From contig CP130488.1 in assembly GCA_030522375.1 (NCBI GenBank), positions 1,240,001 through 1,304,000 of the forward strand: 64,000 nucleotides of DNA. Direction: 5' to 3'. The DNA is from Methanosuratincola petrocarbonis (GTDB lineage Archaea; Thermoproteota; Methanomethylicia; Methanomethylicales; Methanomethylicaceae). Shown piece by piece: positions 16,843 to 24,506 of this stretch. The stretch's first letter is position 1. Every line of letters begins with the position of its first letter. The notes beneath the pieces are model-generated. The model did not search any database, had not been told where the DNA came from, and saw only the letters and a list, made by a program, of their open reading frames with translations. The position numbers and the translations under genes were made by a program.

Positions 16843-17678
16843 TATGCCTCAAACCCCATATTCAGAGATTTCCTAACCTTTTCATAAAAGTCAACGGGGG
16901 CAGTCCTCAGGAAGACCGCCGGCGTCCTAGACTTCTCAACAAGAATTTTTTCTCCATCCTCTAGGTCGACAGAGACCTGCCCGTCCAATATTAGCAGTCC
17001 TCTGGATGAACCAGGCAATAAAGTGATCTCGACCCTTGCAGACGGGGGCAGGATTATCGGGCGCACCCCGTGATGGAGAGGGCATACGAATACCACCTCA
17101 ATGACGTCTAAGCCAGGATCTATAAGCGGGCCTCCTGCAGAGAGGGCGTATGCTGTCGCCCCAGTAGTCGTGGATACAATGACGCCATCAGCCATCCCGC
17201 GATGGATGGGCTTGCCGTCTGCAGAGACTGAAAATCGGATTATCTTTGAGGGTCTCGCGGAGGTCACAAGCACCTCGTTCAGTGCATCAGGGAGCCGGCG
17301 CCCCTTGAAGTCGACCGAGAGCTTGGTCTTGTATTCGAGGTAGGTCTTGCCCTCTAAGACGCGGGTTAGTGTGGCGACCGCCTCTTCCGGGACCGTCTCG
17401 CAGAGGAAGCCCCGTGCGCCAACCTTTATGCCGAGTATTGGCATCGATTCCACCATTTGGGCAGTACGCATTATCGTGCCGTCACCGCCCACAACAACGA
17501 TCAGGTCGGCTGAAATCGCAGCAGTGGGATTCGGCCCGAAGCCGCTCTCTTTCGTCATCTCTGCAGGGCGGATCACCTCGACCCCCTTCGAGGAGAGAAA
17601 GCACCCCACGTCCGTGGCTACCCTCGCGGCCTCCTCAGAATTCGGCTTGGCGACAATCCCTACTCTCGAGATCCTCAA
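16842..17678 (-). CDS. nadK: NAD kinase
   Basis: Phosphorylates NAD to NADP. The diagnostic GGDGT is at about 64-68 (VVVGGDGTIMR), followed by the NE/D-binding strand (PDALNEVLV) and the STTTGATAYALSAGGP loop (about 168-183). Length 278 is normal. First gene of a two-gene unit with nob1. A second, unrelated-looking ATP-NAD kinase family gene is at 45.7 kb. Confidence 0.93.
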   Translation of the reverse strand: MRISRVGIVAKPNSEEAARVATDVGCFLSSKGVEVIRPAEMTKESGFGPNPTAAISADLIVVVGGDGTIMRTAQMVESMPILGIKVGARGFLCETVPEEAVATLTRVLEGKTYLEYKTKLSVDFKGRRLPDALNEVLVTSARPSKIIRFSVSADGKPIHRGMADGVIVSTTTGATAYALSAGGPLIDPGLDVIEVVFVCPLHHGVRPIILPPSARVEITLLPGSSRGLLILDGQVSVDLEDGEKILVEKSRTPAVFLRTAPVDFYEKVRKSLNMGFEA

Positions 17679-17770
17679 AACCTTCCTACTCCGCTAGTAT
17701 TGTGCAACCAAGGCTGTTTTATAACTTCTTCGTGTCAAGTAAAACGGAATGGAAAAATTCCCATAAAAGG

Positions 17771-17820
17771 CTTATAAATCTTAGGTTGGTTTATCCAACC
17801 TTGAAATTCTTTATATAAAA
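17771..17820 (+). promoter_or_regulatory. Promoter with operator-like inverted repeat upstream of the methyltransferase gene
   Basis: AGGTTGG (17783-17789) and CCAACCT (17795-17801) form a perfect 7-bp inverted repeat with a 5-nt spacer. A TATA box, TTTATATAAAA (17810-17820), begins 9 bases downstream, leading to a start point near 17840 and ATG 17851 behind AAGGTGAT. A second TATA-like CTTATAAAT is at 17771-17779. The repeat sits where archaeal activators (upstream of BRE/TATA) bind. Confidence 0.6.
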
Positions 17821-17850
17821 GCATCAAGATAAAAAATCGAAGGTGATTAT

Positions 17851-18876
17851 ATGGCCGAAATGACGCCGCGTAAACGTGCCCTTCTTTGCGTCACAGGCAA
17901 CAAAAAGCGGGCGGACAGGATAAGCTGCATGGACACTCTGACCACAGCAACAGTCGAGCAGATGAATGCAGTAAACGCGCCATTCCCTGAGGCGAACAGG
18001 GATCCGCAGCTTGCTTTCAAGCTCGCAGCCGCTGCCTGGGAGGTAATAGGGCTAGAGGGTTTCAAACTTCCTTTCGATCTCTGTGTCGAAGCAGAGGCGT
18101 TCGGGTGCAAGATTAATTGGGGGAGGATAGACAGGCACCCCAGCGTGGAGACGCATGCATTTAATGACCTGAAGGATCTCAAGATTCCGGAGAACATCGT
18201 TGAGACCGGAAGGTTCCCGCTGAAGCACAGGGTCGAGGAGATGCTCAGGAAGGAGTATGGCGACTACCTGCCCGTGATCAACCAAGTTACGGGACCTTTC
18301 ACGGTAGCCGGGCACATCTTCGGTATTGAGAAGTTCTGCATATGGACCAAGAAGAGGCCGCTTGAGGAGGTCAAGGAGGCGCTGATGCGCATATCAGATA
18401 TGAACGTCGATGACTGCAAGATAGCACTACAGAGCGGTGCCGACGTGGTCTGCATCGCGGACCCCTCTGCGACCTCGGACATCCTGTCTCCACAGTTCTT
18501 CAGGGACGTTATGGTCCCAGTATACCAGAACATGGCAAGGAAGATCGGGGCGCCAGTAGTGCTTCACATCTGCGGCAACACTTCGGCTTATCTGCCCTAC
18601 ATAGCGGACACCGGGTTCGACGCATTCTCGATTGATGCTCAAGTCGATCCCGCGTTTGCAAAGGCTATCGTGGGCGACAAGATAGCAATAGTCGGAGGCG
18701 TGCCGACAATTACTGCGCTGCTGTTCGGCACTCCTCAGAAGGTCAGGGAGGCGGCTGTCGACGCTATCAGGAAGGGAGTCGATGTGCTGATGCCCTCCTG
18801 TGGAATACCCCCGAGGACTCCGACTGCGAACTTCAAGGCGATGGTCGAAGTAGCAAGATGCATGGTTTATGTGTGA
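17851..18876 (+). CDS. Methylcobamide:CoM methyltransferase (MtaA/MtbA type)
   Basis: UroD-fold zinc enzyme that moves the methyl group from a methylated corrinoid protein to coenzyme M (or a related thiol). The zinc ligands His239-X-Cys241 (LHICGNTS) and Cys317 (MPSCGIPP) match the HxC...C pattern of MtaA/MtbA. Length 341 is as in the family. Paralogues specific for methanol, methylamines or methyl sulfides cannot be told apart from sequence by eye, so no symbol is given. It is directly coupled to a corrinoid protein gene. Confidence 0.88.
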   Translation: MAEMTPRKRALLCVTGNKKRADRISCMDTLTTATVEQMNAVNAPFPEANRDPQLAFKLAAAAWEVIGLEGFKLPFDLCVEAEAFGCKINWGRIDRHPSVETHAFNDLKDLKIPENIVETGRFPLKHRVEEMLRKEYGDYLPVINQVTGPFTVAGHIFGIEKFCIWTKKRPLEEVKEALMRISDMNVDDCKIALQSGADVVCIADPSATSDILSPQFFRDVMVPVYQNMARKIGAPVVLHICGNTSAYLPYIADTGFDAFSIDAQVDPAFAKAIVGDKIAIVGGVPTITALLFGTPQKVREAAVDAIRKGVDVLMPSCGIPPRTPTANFKAMVEVARCMVYV

Positions 18877-18886
18877 GGTGTTAGAG

Positions 18887-19561
18887 ATGGCAACTAGAGA
18901 GGAAATCATAAACGGATTTGTAAAGGCTATAGTCGACGGGGACGAGGCGGCTGCTGCCAAGTGGGCGAACGAAGCGGTCGCGGCGAAATTGGACGCATAC
19001 GAGCTTGTGACCAAGTACGGCGGCGACGCAATGAGCGTTGTGAACCAGAAGTACGAGAAGAAGGAGTACTTTGTCCCCGAGGTCCTCTGCTCTGCGAATG
19101 CGCTGAATGCCGCAGTGGAAGTGCTCACTCCCCACATGAAGGCTGACAAGACCACTGTGCCTGCGAAAGTGGTCCTCGGAGTGGTCGAAGGAGACATCCA
19201 CGACATAGGGAAGAACTTGGTCAAGATCATGCTCAGCGCTGCGGGATTCAACGTCATTGACCTAGGCAAGGATGTGCCGCTGGCGAAGTTTCTGGAGACT
19301 GCGAAGGACAACAAGGCAGAGGTCGTCGGTATGTCTGCGCTGATGAGCACAACGATGCCGGCGATGAAGAAAGTGATTGACATGTTCGCCCAAGCAGGGG
19401 TCAGGAACAAGGTCAAGATAATCGTCGGAGGCGGCCCAGTAACCGAGGAGTGGGCACTGTCGATAGGCGCAGATGCAAGGCCTCACGATGCTTCAGCAGC
19501 AGTGGGAGTCACGAAAGATCTAGTGGCTAAGCTGAAGCAGGATCCTTCGAGTGCCTGGTAA
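18887..19561 (+). CDS. Corrinoid protein (MtaC/MtbC/MttC family)
   Basis: Methyl carrier between a substrate-specific methyltransferase and the CoM methyltransferase. From ATG 18887 (GAGGTGTTAGAG upstream) it has 224 residues: an N-terminal four-helix cap domain (1-90) and a B12-binding Rossmann domain with the cobalt-ligand motif D103-x-H105-x-x-G108 (EGDIHDIGKN), SALMSTTM near 147 and the GGGPVT loop near 181. No substrate methyltransferase (MtaB, MtmB, MtbB, MttB, MtsB) is in the window. A GTG at 18869 overlapping the upstream stop is an alternative start. Confidence 0.93.
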   Translation: MATREEIINGFVKAIVDGDEAAAAKWANEAVAAKLDAYELVTKYGGDAMSVVNQKYEKKEYFVPEVLCSANALNAAVEVLTPHMKADKTTVPAKVVLGVVEGDIHDIGKNLVKIMLSAAGFNVIDLGKDVPLAKFLETAKDNKAEVVGMSALMSTTMPAMKKVIDMFAQAGVRNKVKIIVGGGPVTEEWALSIGADARPHDASAAVGVTKDLVAKLKQDPSSAW

Positions 19562-19568
19562 AGGCACC

Positions 19569-19602
19569 CCCATTTTTATTTATTTTATTTCTTTTGTTCG
19601 GT
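19569..19602 (+). terminator. T-rich terminator after corrinoid operon
   Basis: Directly after the stop at 19561 the plus strand carries repeated T tracts (ATTTTTATTTATTTTATTTC and so on), the usual archaeal termination signal. The following stretch to 19806 (about 200 bases) holds no gene except a promoter with TTAAATA at 19764-19770. Confidence 0.55.
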
Positions 19603-19806
19603 TAACCTTTTCCGCGCAGATCCCCCAAAGGCTGCAGGAAAGAGGCCGGGTTTGGAACGGGGGCGCAGAGAAGATCAAGATGAAAATTGGATTGAGCCTC
19701 TGAAAGTGCTTCAGAAACCATCCATTTTACTTACTATTTTGTTCATTTGTAGAACAGGAACACTTAAATAACATACTTGTTAAGCTTTAATGAGAACTTT
19801 TTGGTA

Positions 19807-20166
19807 GTGACATTATTGAAAAAGACAAAAGTCGATAAAAACGCTTTCCATGGATTAGATTTGCCAGAGCTGGAACAAATCAGGAAGCGGATGGCAAGCG
19901 ATCCTTCGCTGGAGGAACGTCTTAAAAAGGATTTTCATGGCACCCTTAAGAAAGAGGGGATCAAGGTAGACAGCGCCTTTAGGGACAAGGTGATGGAGAA
20001 GCTGAATTCGAAAGTGAGGGCAGATCTGAGGGAGATTGTCGCGAAAAGGCCAGAGGCTAAGAATTGGTACCTGAAACGCGTTTTGGAAGGGAAGCCATTG
20101 AAGATACATGTGCACATAGACAAGGAGACGGGCAGATGCGAGAAGTCGCTCGGAGGCGGGGGCTAA
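19807..20166 (+). CDS. Small charged helical protein ending in GGGG, coupled to the TULIP-like gene
   Basis: A 119-residue protein from GTG 19807; an earlier TTG (19777) is in frame, but the TATA box TTAAATA at 19764-19770 places transcription near 19790, so the later start is preferred. The middle (ASDPSLEERLKKDFHGTLKK, about 37-56) is reminiscent of the helical leader of Nif11/nitrile-hydratase-type peptide precursors, and the protein ends CEKSLGGGG. Its stop overlaps the next ATG (TAATG). I do not recognise the family; the leader resemblance is only by eye. Confidence 0.65.
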   Translation: MTLLKKTKVDKNAFHGLDLPELEQIRKRMASDPSLEERLKKDFHGTLKKEGIKVDSAFRDKVMEKLNSKVRADLREIVAKRPEAKNWYLKRVLEGKPLKIHVHIDKETGRCEKSLGGGG

Positions 20167-21740
20167 TGCAAACGGGAGGATACGACGTTGTCTTGGAGTT
20201 AAGGGAAGAGCTACTGAACAAGTTCATGAAGGTTGGCCATTGCATTGGTGCATTCCCAGTTCTCAAGGGGACTTACACGCTCCCAATCCCCAATGTGCCT
20301 GACAGCCTGAAGGAGTTCACAGTGATAGGGTACGAGGTCTCCCTTCCGAAGCCCCCGACAATCGAAGCCACGGCAGATCTGCACTTGCGGATGAATGTGA
20401 GGGGGCAGGCGAAGTTCACGGTGCTTGGGGGTATAGAGTTTGAGATCGAAGTCGAGTTCACCGTGGGGGTCGCCCCGTCTTTCGACCAGGCAACCCGCAG
20501 GCTCAAGATCGACCTGTTGAGCGCAAGCATTGACGACGTCGAGCTGAACGACACTTACCACCTCCCAACTAATGTGATAGCCAAGCTGAATGAGATACTG
20601 ACGATCGCCATGCACGAGTACTTGACAGAAGATCTCACTACCCTGGAGCTGAGTCCGGTCCTATTCGCCACGGAGCTCCCGGATATGCCAGCAGGGGAAG
20701 AGAACAAGCTAACCATCGGTCTGGGGAATTTCCGCGTCTTGAACCCTTCCACACTGTGTGTCGCAGTCAACTTGCTCGGCTACAACGGCGGTGACATCAA
20801 CACGGTCTTGGACTTCACAGATGGGAGCCATATCGGCGTAGGCGTCAACGAAGGGGCAATGCACAGAGTTTATGATTTCTGGTGGGACAGGACGACGCAC
20901 CCAAAGTCGGTCACTAAAACGGGTAGGCACGACTTCGACATGCCCTCGATAGTTGACTGGCTGGACGAGCTAGCCGACTGGGTGGTGGCTGCCTGCACGC
21001 TTGGCATTGTCAGCACTGAGATAGATATAAAGCGTGTCTGGGCGGAGTTCGGGGCCACAATAAGGTTCAGCAAGTTTGACTTCGACCTGAAGCCTGGGAA
21101 TGTTGTGGAGATCGCAGGGAGCGTCTCGATCGACGCTTGGATGAGGGCGCTAATCACGATACAGACCACAACCTCGCTTTTCTGGGGGCTCTGGGACGTC
21201 GACACAGAGACCTACACCGGGGAGATATTCAGCCTCTCCGTCAACAACATGGTCATCGACATCGACTCGGCTTCTGCAAAGGTTTACTTGGACGACAAGA
21301 ATCAGCTCGTCGTTGACATACTTGACCTAGACATCTCTATACCGCTCGACTGGGAGATACCCGAGTTCCTGCTGAACTATTTTGTCAACTGGCTTATAGA
21401 CAGGATAGTAGAGAACTTGCCGCCGATCGTGCTCTTCCCTGCAGTCATTGAAGAGAGCCTGCCGGGTACCACAGTGAAAGTCAAGGCGACATTCACCAAG
21501 CTCTTAATCGATGAGCCAGAAGCCCTTGTTGCCGCAAACATAGAGACTTCAGGCATTGGAGCGTATGCACCATATGTGGCAAACAAGTCCCCCGAGCACA
21601 TGGAGGTCCACAAGAAGGATTGCGAGTGGGCCCATAGGATTGCCATCAGGAACAGGGTCTATTTCTGTGACCTTGAGGAAGCCCTTGCGTCAGGCTACGA
21701 TGGGTGCAGGTACTGTATGCCCGAGCACCACCACAGGTAG
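20166..21740 (+). CDS. TULIP-like lipid-binding protein with C-terminal Ada-type zinc module
   Basis: A 524-residue cytosolic protein with no signal peptide. Residues 1-470 look like tandem long antiparallel beta/helix units of the TULIP (BPI/SMP/P47) kind: alternating-pattern strands, and amphipathic helices between strands such as EFLLNYFVNWLIDRIVENL (about 425-443). The last 50 residues (HKKDC, then NRVYFCDLEEALASGYDGC, CRYCMP) match the small Ada-like metal-binding module found at the C-terminus of some ComEC/MBL and nuclease proteins, with Cys/His zinc ligands. Translation is coupled to the small upstream gene by TAATG. Function unknown; lipid or hydrophobic ligand binding is an inference from fold resemblance. 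Confidence 0.65.
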   Translation: MQTGGYDVVLELREELLNKFMKVGHCIGAFPVLKGTYTLPIPNVPDSLKEFTVIGYEVSLPKPPTIEATADLHLRMNVRGQAKFTVLGGIEFEIEVEFTVGVAPSFDQATRRLKIDLLSASIDDVELNDTYHLPTNVIAKLNEILTIAMHEYLTEDLTTLELSPVLFATELPDMPAGEENKLTIGLGNFRVLNPSTLCVAVNLLGYNGGDINTVLDFTDGSHIGVGVNEGAMHRVYDFWWDRTTHPKSVTKTGRHDFDMPSIVDWLDELADWVVAACTLGIVSTEIDIKRVWAEFGATIRFSKFDFDLKPGNVVEIAGSVSIDAWMRALITIQTTTSLFWGLWDVDTETYTGEIFSLSVNNMVIDIDSASAKVYLDDKNQLVVDILDLDISIPLDWEIPEFLLNYFVNWLIDRIVENLPPIVLFPAVIEESLPGTTVKVKATFTKLLIDEPEALVAANIETSGIGAYAPYVANKSPEHMEVHKKDCEWAHRIAIRNRVYFCDLEEALASGYDGCRYCMPEHHHR

Positions 21741-21981
21741 TCAAACCATTTTTTTCCTTTTTCCCGATTTATGGGCTGATGTGCCCTGAAGGCAGGCGGA
21801 TTTATGAAGAGATTTTGGGTCATTTTTCAAACAATCAGCTACCCACGTCTGAATGATGTGAGCTTCTCACTTCCTTGACCGAACTTGATTATCCCTTTGA
21901 ATAAGCATCAGTTCAGCACCGCTAAGAACGCATAAAGTGCTCGGATCAGAGGTAAGACACGGGGGAAATAAAAAAAGGATG

Positions 21982-22329
21982 CTAAATGATTGCTAAAAAC
22001 GCAAAGCCGAGCAGAGCCAACACTATGCCGATGATTATGAAGACAACGACTGTCACTATTGCGATCAGCAATGCCTTGAGCCACCCGCAGTCAAAGAAGT
22101 GCTTGATCAGTGCGAGCCAGATTATCAGCATGATTATGGTGCCAATCAGCCCCAATTCGAAGTAGCCGAATATCGCGCCGACAATAGTTCCGATCACGAC
22201 GATCCAAATCGCATCAGTGAACTTAGCCTTGTCTTTGCCGACAAGCCACCTACCCACAAGCCAGAGTACTGGGGACAGAAAAATTACGCTGACAACTAGG
22301 TTTATTAATACAGAAACCAAGTCCGCCAT
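21982..22329 (-). CDS. Four-helix membrane protein
   Basis: A 115-residue protein with four hydrophobic segments (about 5-25, 40-58, 60-77, 84-113) and only short charged loops (GKDKAKF near 31-37). No motif of a known transporter is visible. The start ATG 22329 follows an A/T-rich stretch. The 240 bp between its end and the TULIP-like gene hold nothing I can name. Role unknown. Confidence 0.7.
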   Translation of the reverse strand: MADLVSVLINLVVSVIFLSPVLWLVGRWLVGKDKAKFTDAIWIVVIGTIVGAIFGYFELGLIGTIIMLIIWLALIKHFFDCGWLKALLIAIVTVVVFIIIGIVLALLGFAFLAII

Positions 22330-22437
22330 TTTTATACCCTTTCATTATTACTGAATGCTTCTATTTTACTCTTCGCATGCATTGAGTATTCTTTTAATGA
22401 AATCGGACCAAATTAAAAAGTTGTATTCCTTGCATTC

Positions 22438-22782
22438 TCATAACTTTGTGTCTGACGATCCTTCATAAGTGAAGCATGTGCTAGGGAACCGGTTGAGAAT
22501 GCTTCTTGCGACCATGCCTGCCTCTGTCCAGGCGGCGGATACAACTGCGCATGGAACGACGCACTCAGGGCCGAGCTTCGAAGAGGCTATCACATAAATC
22601 GGGTTCTTCAGTATTGGTTGGGCCAAGTCATTTATGCTGATTTCGCCAAGGGAGTCTCCGTACGCCTTGACCCTTGGGCAGGTCGTGTTGAGCCTTATTT
22701 TAATCGCAGAACCCTCCTTCTCCGCGACGATCTGGGTCCTCTGATCGCACCGCGGGGAGTTTACTGAAAATGAGGTTGTCAA
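22438..22782 (-). CDS. Small cysteine-containing protein (DUF6951-like)
   Basis: A 114-residue protein with the pattern seen in a family of small anaerobe/methanogen proteins: an N-terminal strand SVNSPRCDQRTQIVAE with a Cys, TTCPRVKAYGDSLGEI in the middle, and LGPECVVPCAVVSAAW near 70-85. The four cysteines and VPC motif suggest a metal or redox site. Such proteins are often seen with UroD/corrinoid methyltransferase genes, which would fit this neighbourhood; that association is from memory and not proven here. Confidence 0.6.
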   Translation of the reverse strand: MTTSFSVNSPRCDQRTQIVAEKEGSAIKIRLNTTCPRVKAYGDSLGEISINDLAQPILKNPIYVIASSKLGPECVVPCAVVSAAWTEAGMVARSILNRFPSTCFTYEGSSDTKL

Positions 22783-22886
22783 TTAGAGTCGCCTGAGATC
22801 GTGAAGGGGAAACTGGTTAATTACCTTTCCCCAAAATTAGCAACTGCGCCCATCCTGAATTGCAGAGGCGCTTAGAAAAAGGGTAT

Positions 22887-23708
22887 TTAGAATGGTGCAA
22901 ATATGCCGATGAAAACCAGCCAGGCCAGGATTGTTTTCGCCACCAGGCTCAGTAAGATGTAGACCCTCTCGCCGCGGGGGTAGTCTTTCCACTTGCCGAT
23001 CCCCTTGTACTGGAGGAGCATGTTGATAGAGAATGTGTTGAACATTACGAAGTAAAGGACGAGAACCAGATAGACGAATGTCGGTGGGCTTGTGTCGGTT
23101 GAATTCAGAGCGGCAACAAAGTAAGCTGCTGTGACCACCCACGGGGTGAAGCAGGAGATGCAGCCCAACAGATAGGGAGACCAATCGATCTTCTTCGTAT
23201 ACTGGTTGATCTTCTCCATCAGGTAACCAAACATTATCATCATGGCATTCAGTACGAAGATCATGATGAGGGACCGCAAATCCCAGACCCCGATGAATGT
23301 CGCCAATATCTCGAGCATGATCGAGCTGGAGAACGCATACTCATACCAACGATAGGGGTTCATCCCTCTTTTTAGGTACTCATTGTATTGCCTGGTCCTT
23401 GCAAATGCGATAATCATGTGGGCGGCAGCCGAGATCAGCAAGAACGACGCCAGTAACGCCCCCAGATATGTGATTGTGAAAGCCTGGGGATTTGGCACGA
23501 CTTGGAATAGGAGGGGTAGACGGGATTACTTCGAACTTGAGGTAAAAGGTGTAAATGTCCCGCTCCCACGTTAAGAGGGTGTGCCTAAAGCCAGCATGAG
23601 TATCCCCTGCACCAAGTGGAGGGTCCCGGTACCAATGTTCAATTTCCTGAGGCTTTCCATGGTTATTGGGGATTTCGAGATCAGCTTCCTTTTCAAATCA
23701 TTGTCCAT
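22887..23708 (-). pseudogene. Heliorhodopsin gene interrupted in the helix 1-2 loop
   Basis: Seven-helix retinal protein of the heliorhodopsin family. The first part (ATG 23708, GGAG upstream) encodes helix 1 (LRKLNIGTGTLHLVQGILML); the second (to 22887) encodes helices 2-7 with hallmarks RWYEYAFSSSIM (helix 3, counterion Glu), the GKWKDYPRGER loop, and SLVAKTILAW in helix 7, whose Lys binds retinal. Both parts share one frame but two in-frame TAA codons (23571-23573 and 23526-23528) separate them. In the loop the other frame reads sensibly (TWERDIYTFYLKFEVIPSTP), which points to two compensating single-base indels; restored length would be about 273 residues, close to the family. A TATA element (TATTTAATATAT on plus, about 23741-23752) precedes it. 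Confidence 0.85.
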
Positions 23709-24030
23709 AGATAATTCTCCTGCGTACAGAAACTCATTGGTATTTAATATATTTTTACTATTATTTTTCATTTTTTTCTGAATAATTATAATTGCAAACT
23801 TTAGGGAAACGATAGAAATCTCCGCGGGTTTTTGACATGGGCGGTCAAGATCACGATTAAGTAGGCTAAATTTATGGATCACATTTTCTCACAGCAGCTG
23901 CCAAAAATACGTCGGTTCTGGAGATTTTAAGCTGGTTTTGGGGCATATATTAAATGGACCTGACTGGAGAACATAACAAGATTTATTTACTTATTCCATT
24001 TACTCAAAAACAAGCGGATGGTAGAGACTG
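23709..24030. other. A/T-rich divergent promoter region, no gene
   Basis: The 322 bp between the heliorhodopsin and aIF5A genes are A/T rich. On the minus strand a TATA-like ATATATTAAATA near 23741-23752 serves the heliorhodopsin gene. On the plus strand CATATATTAAA (about 23944-23954) and ATTTATTTAC (23981-23990) are candidate TATA boxes for aIF5A, the latter at a distance giving a 20-30 nt leader. An open minus-strand frame up to 23882 is composed of atypical codons and is not taken as coding. Confidence 0.5.
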
Positions 24031-24426
24031 ATGTCAACGAAACCTGTTGAAATTGGCTCACTGAAAGAGGGCAGCTTTGTGGTCATAGACGGAGTGCCCT
24101 GCAGGGTCGTCTCGATGGAAAAGTCGAAGACCGGAAAGCATGGCTCAGCGAAGGGCAGGGTAGTTGCGGTTGGGATCTTTGACGGAATCAAGAGAAACAT
24201 CGTTGCCCCGGCAGACCAGAGGGTAGACGTCCCGATAGTTGAGAAGAGGGCTGCCCAAGTCATCTCGATTATGCCAGACTCGGTTCAGCTGATGGACCTG
24301 GAGAACTTTGAGACTTTTGAGGTAAAGAAACCGAAAGACGAGGAGATAATGGCAAAGATAGCACCAGGGGCAGAGGTCGAGTACTGGGACATACTGAATG
24401 AGAAGCACATAATGAGGGTCAAATAA
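24031..24426 (+). CDS. eif5A: Translation factor aIF5A
   Basis: Ribosome-binding factor that relieves stalling at polyproline. The 131-residue protein has the hypusination loop KSKTGKHGSAK at 31-41, with Lys36 as the residue modified with an aminobutyl group from spermidine, and the C-terminal OB fold (PGAEVEYWDI). No deoxyhypusine synthase is in the window, but speD/speE are. A hairpin follows the stop. Confidence 0.96.
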   Translation: MSTKPVEIGSLKEGSFVVIDGVPCRVVSMEKSKTGKHGSAKGRVVAVGIFDGIKRNIVAPADQRVDVPIVEKRAAQVISIMPDSVQLMDLENFETFEVKKPKDEEIMAKIAPGAEVEYWDILNEKHIMRVK

Positions 24427-24428
24427 AT

Positions 24429-24470
24429 CCCCTTCCAATTTTTGAGCCCCCAAAGCATTTTAGGGGAAGG
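24429..24470 (+). terminator. Inverted repeat after aIF5A
   Basis: CCCCTTCC (24429-24436) pairs with GGGGAAGG (24463-24470), an 8-bp stem with a 26-nt loop that contains a T run (AATTTTTGAG). It starts 2 bases after the aIF5A stop and ends 36 before the SRP54 start; a terminator or 3'-end structure is the likely role. Confidence 0.4.
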
Positions 24471-24506
24471 CCGCCAATTCATCATCTGTAAAGCAAGGTG
24501 TGCCAG

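Noticed and set aside
18427..19416. Minus-strand open frame of 329 residues
   Set aside because: It is antisense to the methyltransferase and corrinoid protein genes, both of which are clearly real; its composition is that of a shadow frame.
17851..19561. Pyrrolysine (in-frame TAG) in the methyltransferase pair
   Set aside because: Both frames are open to normal stops with no internal TAG; this gene class does not need pyrrolysine.
23571..23882. 103-residue frame upstream of the heliorhodopsin as an independent gene
   Set aside because: Only its last 45 residues (from ATG 23708, with a ribosome site) look like protein, and these match heliorhodopsin helix 1; the rest is A/T-rich promoter DNA.
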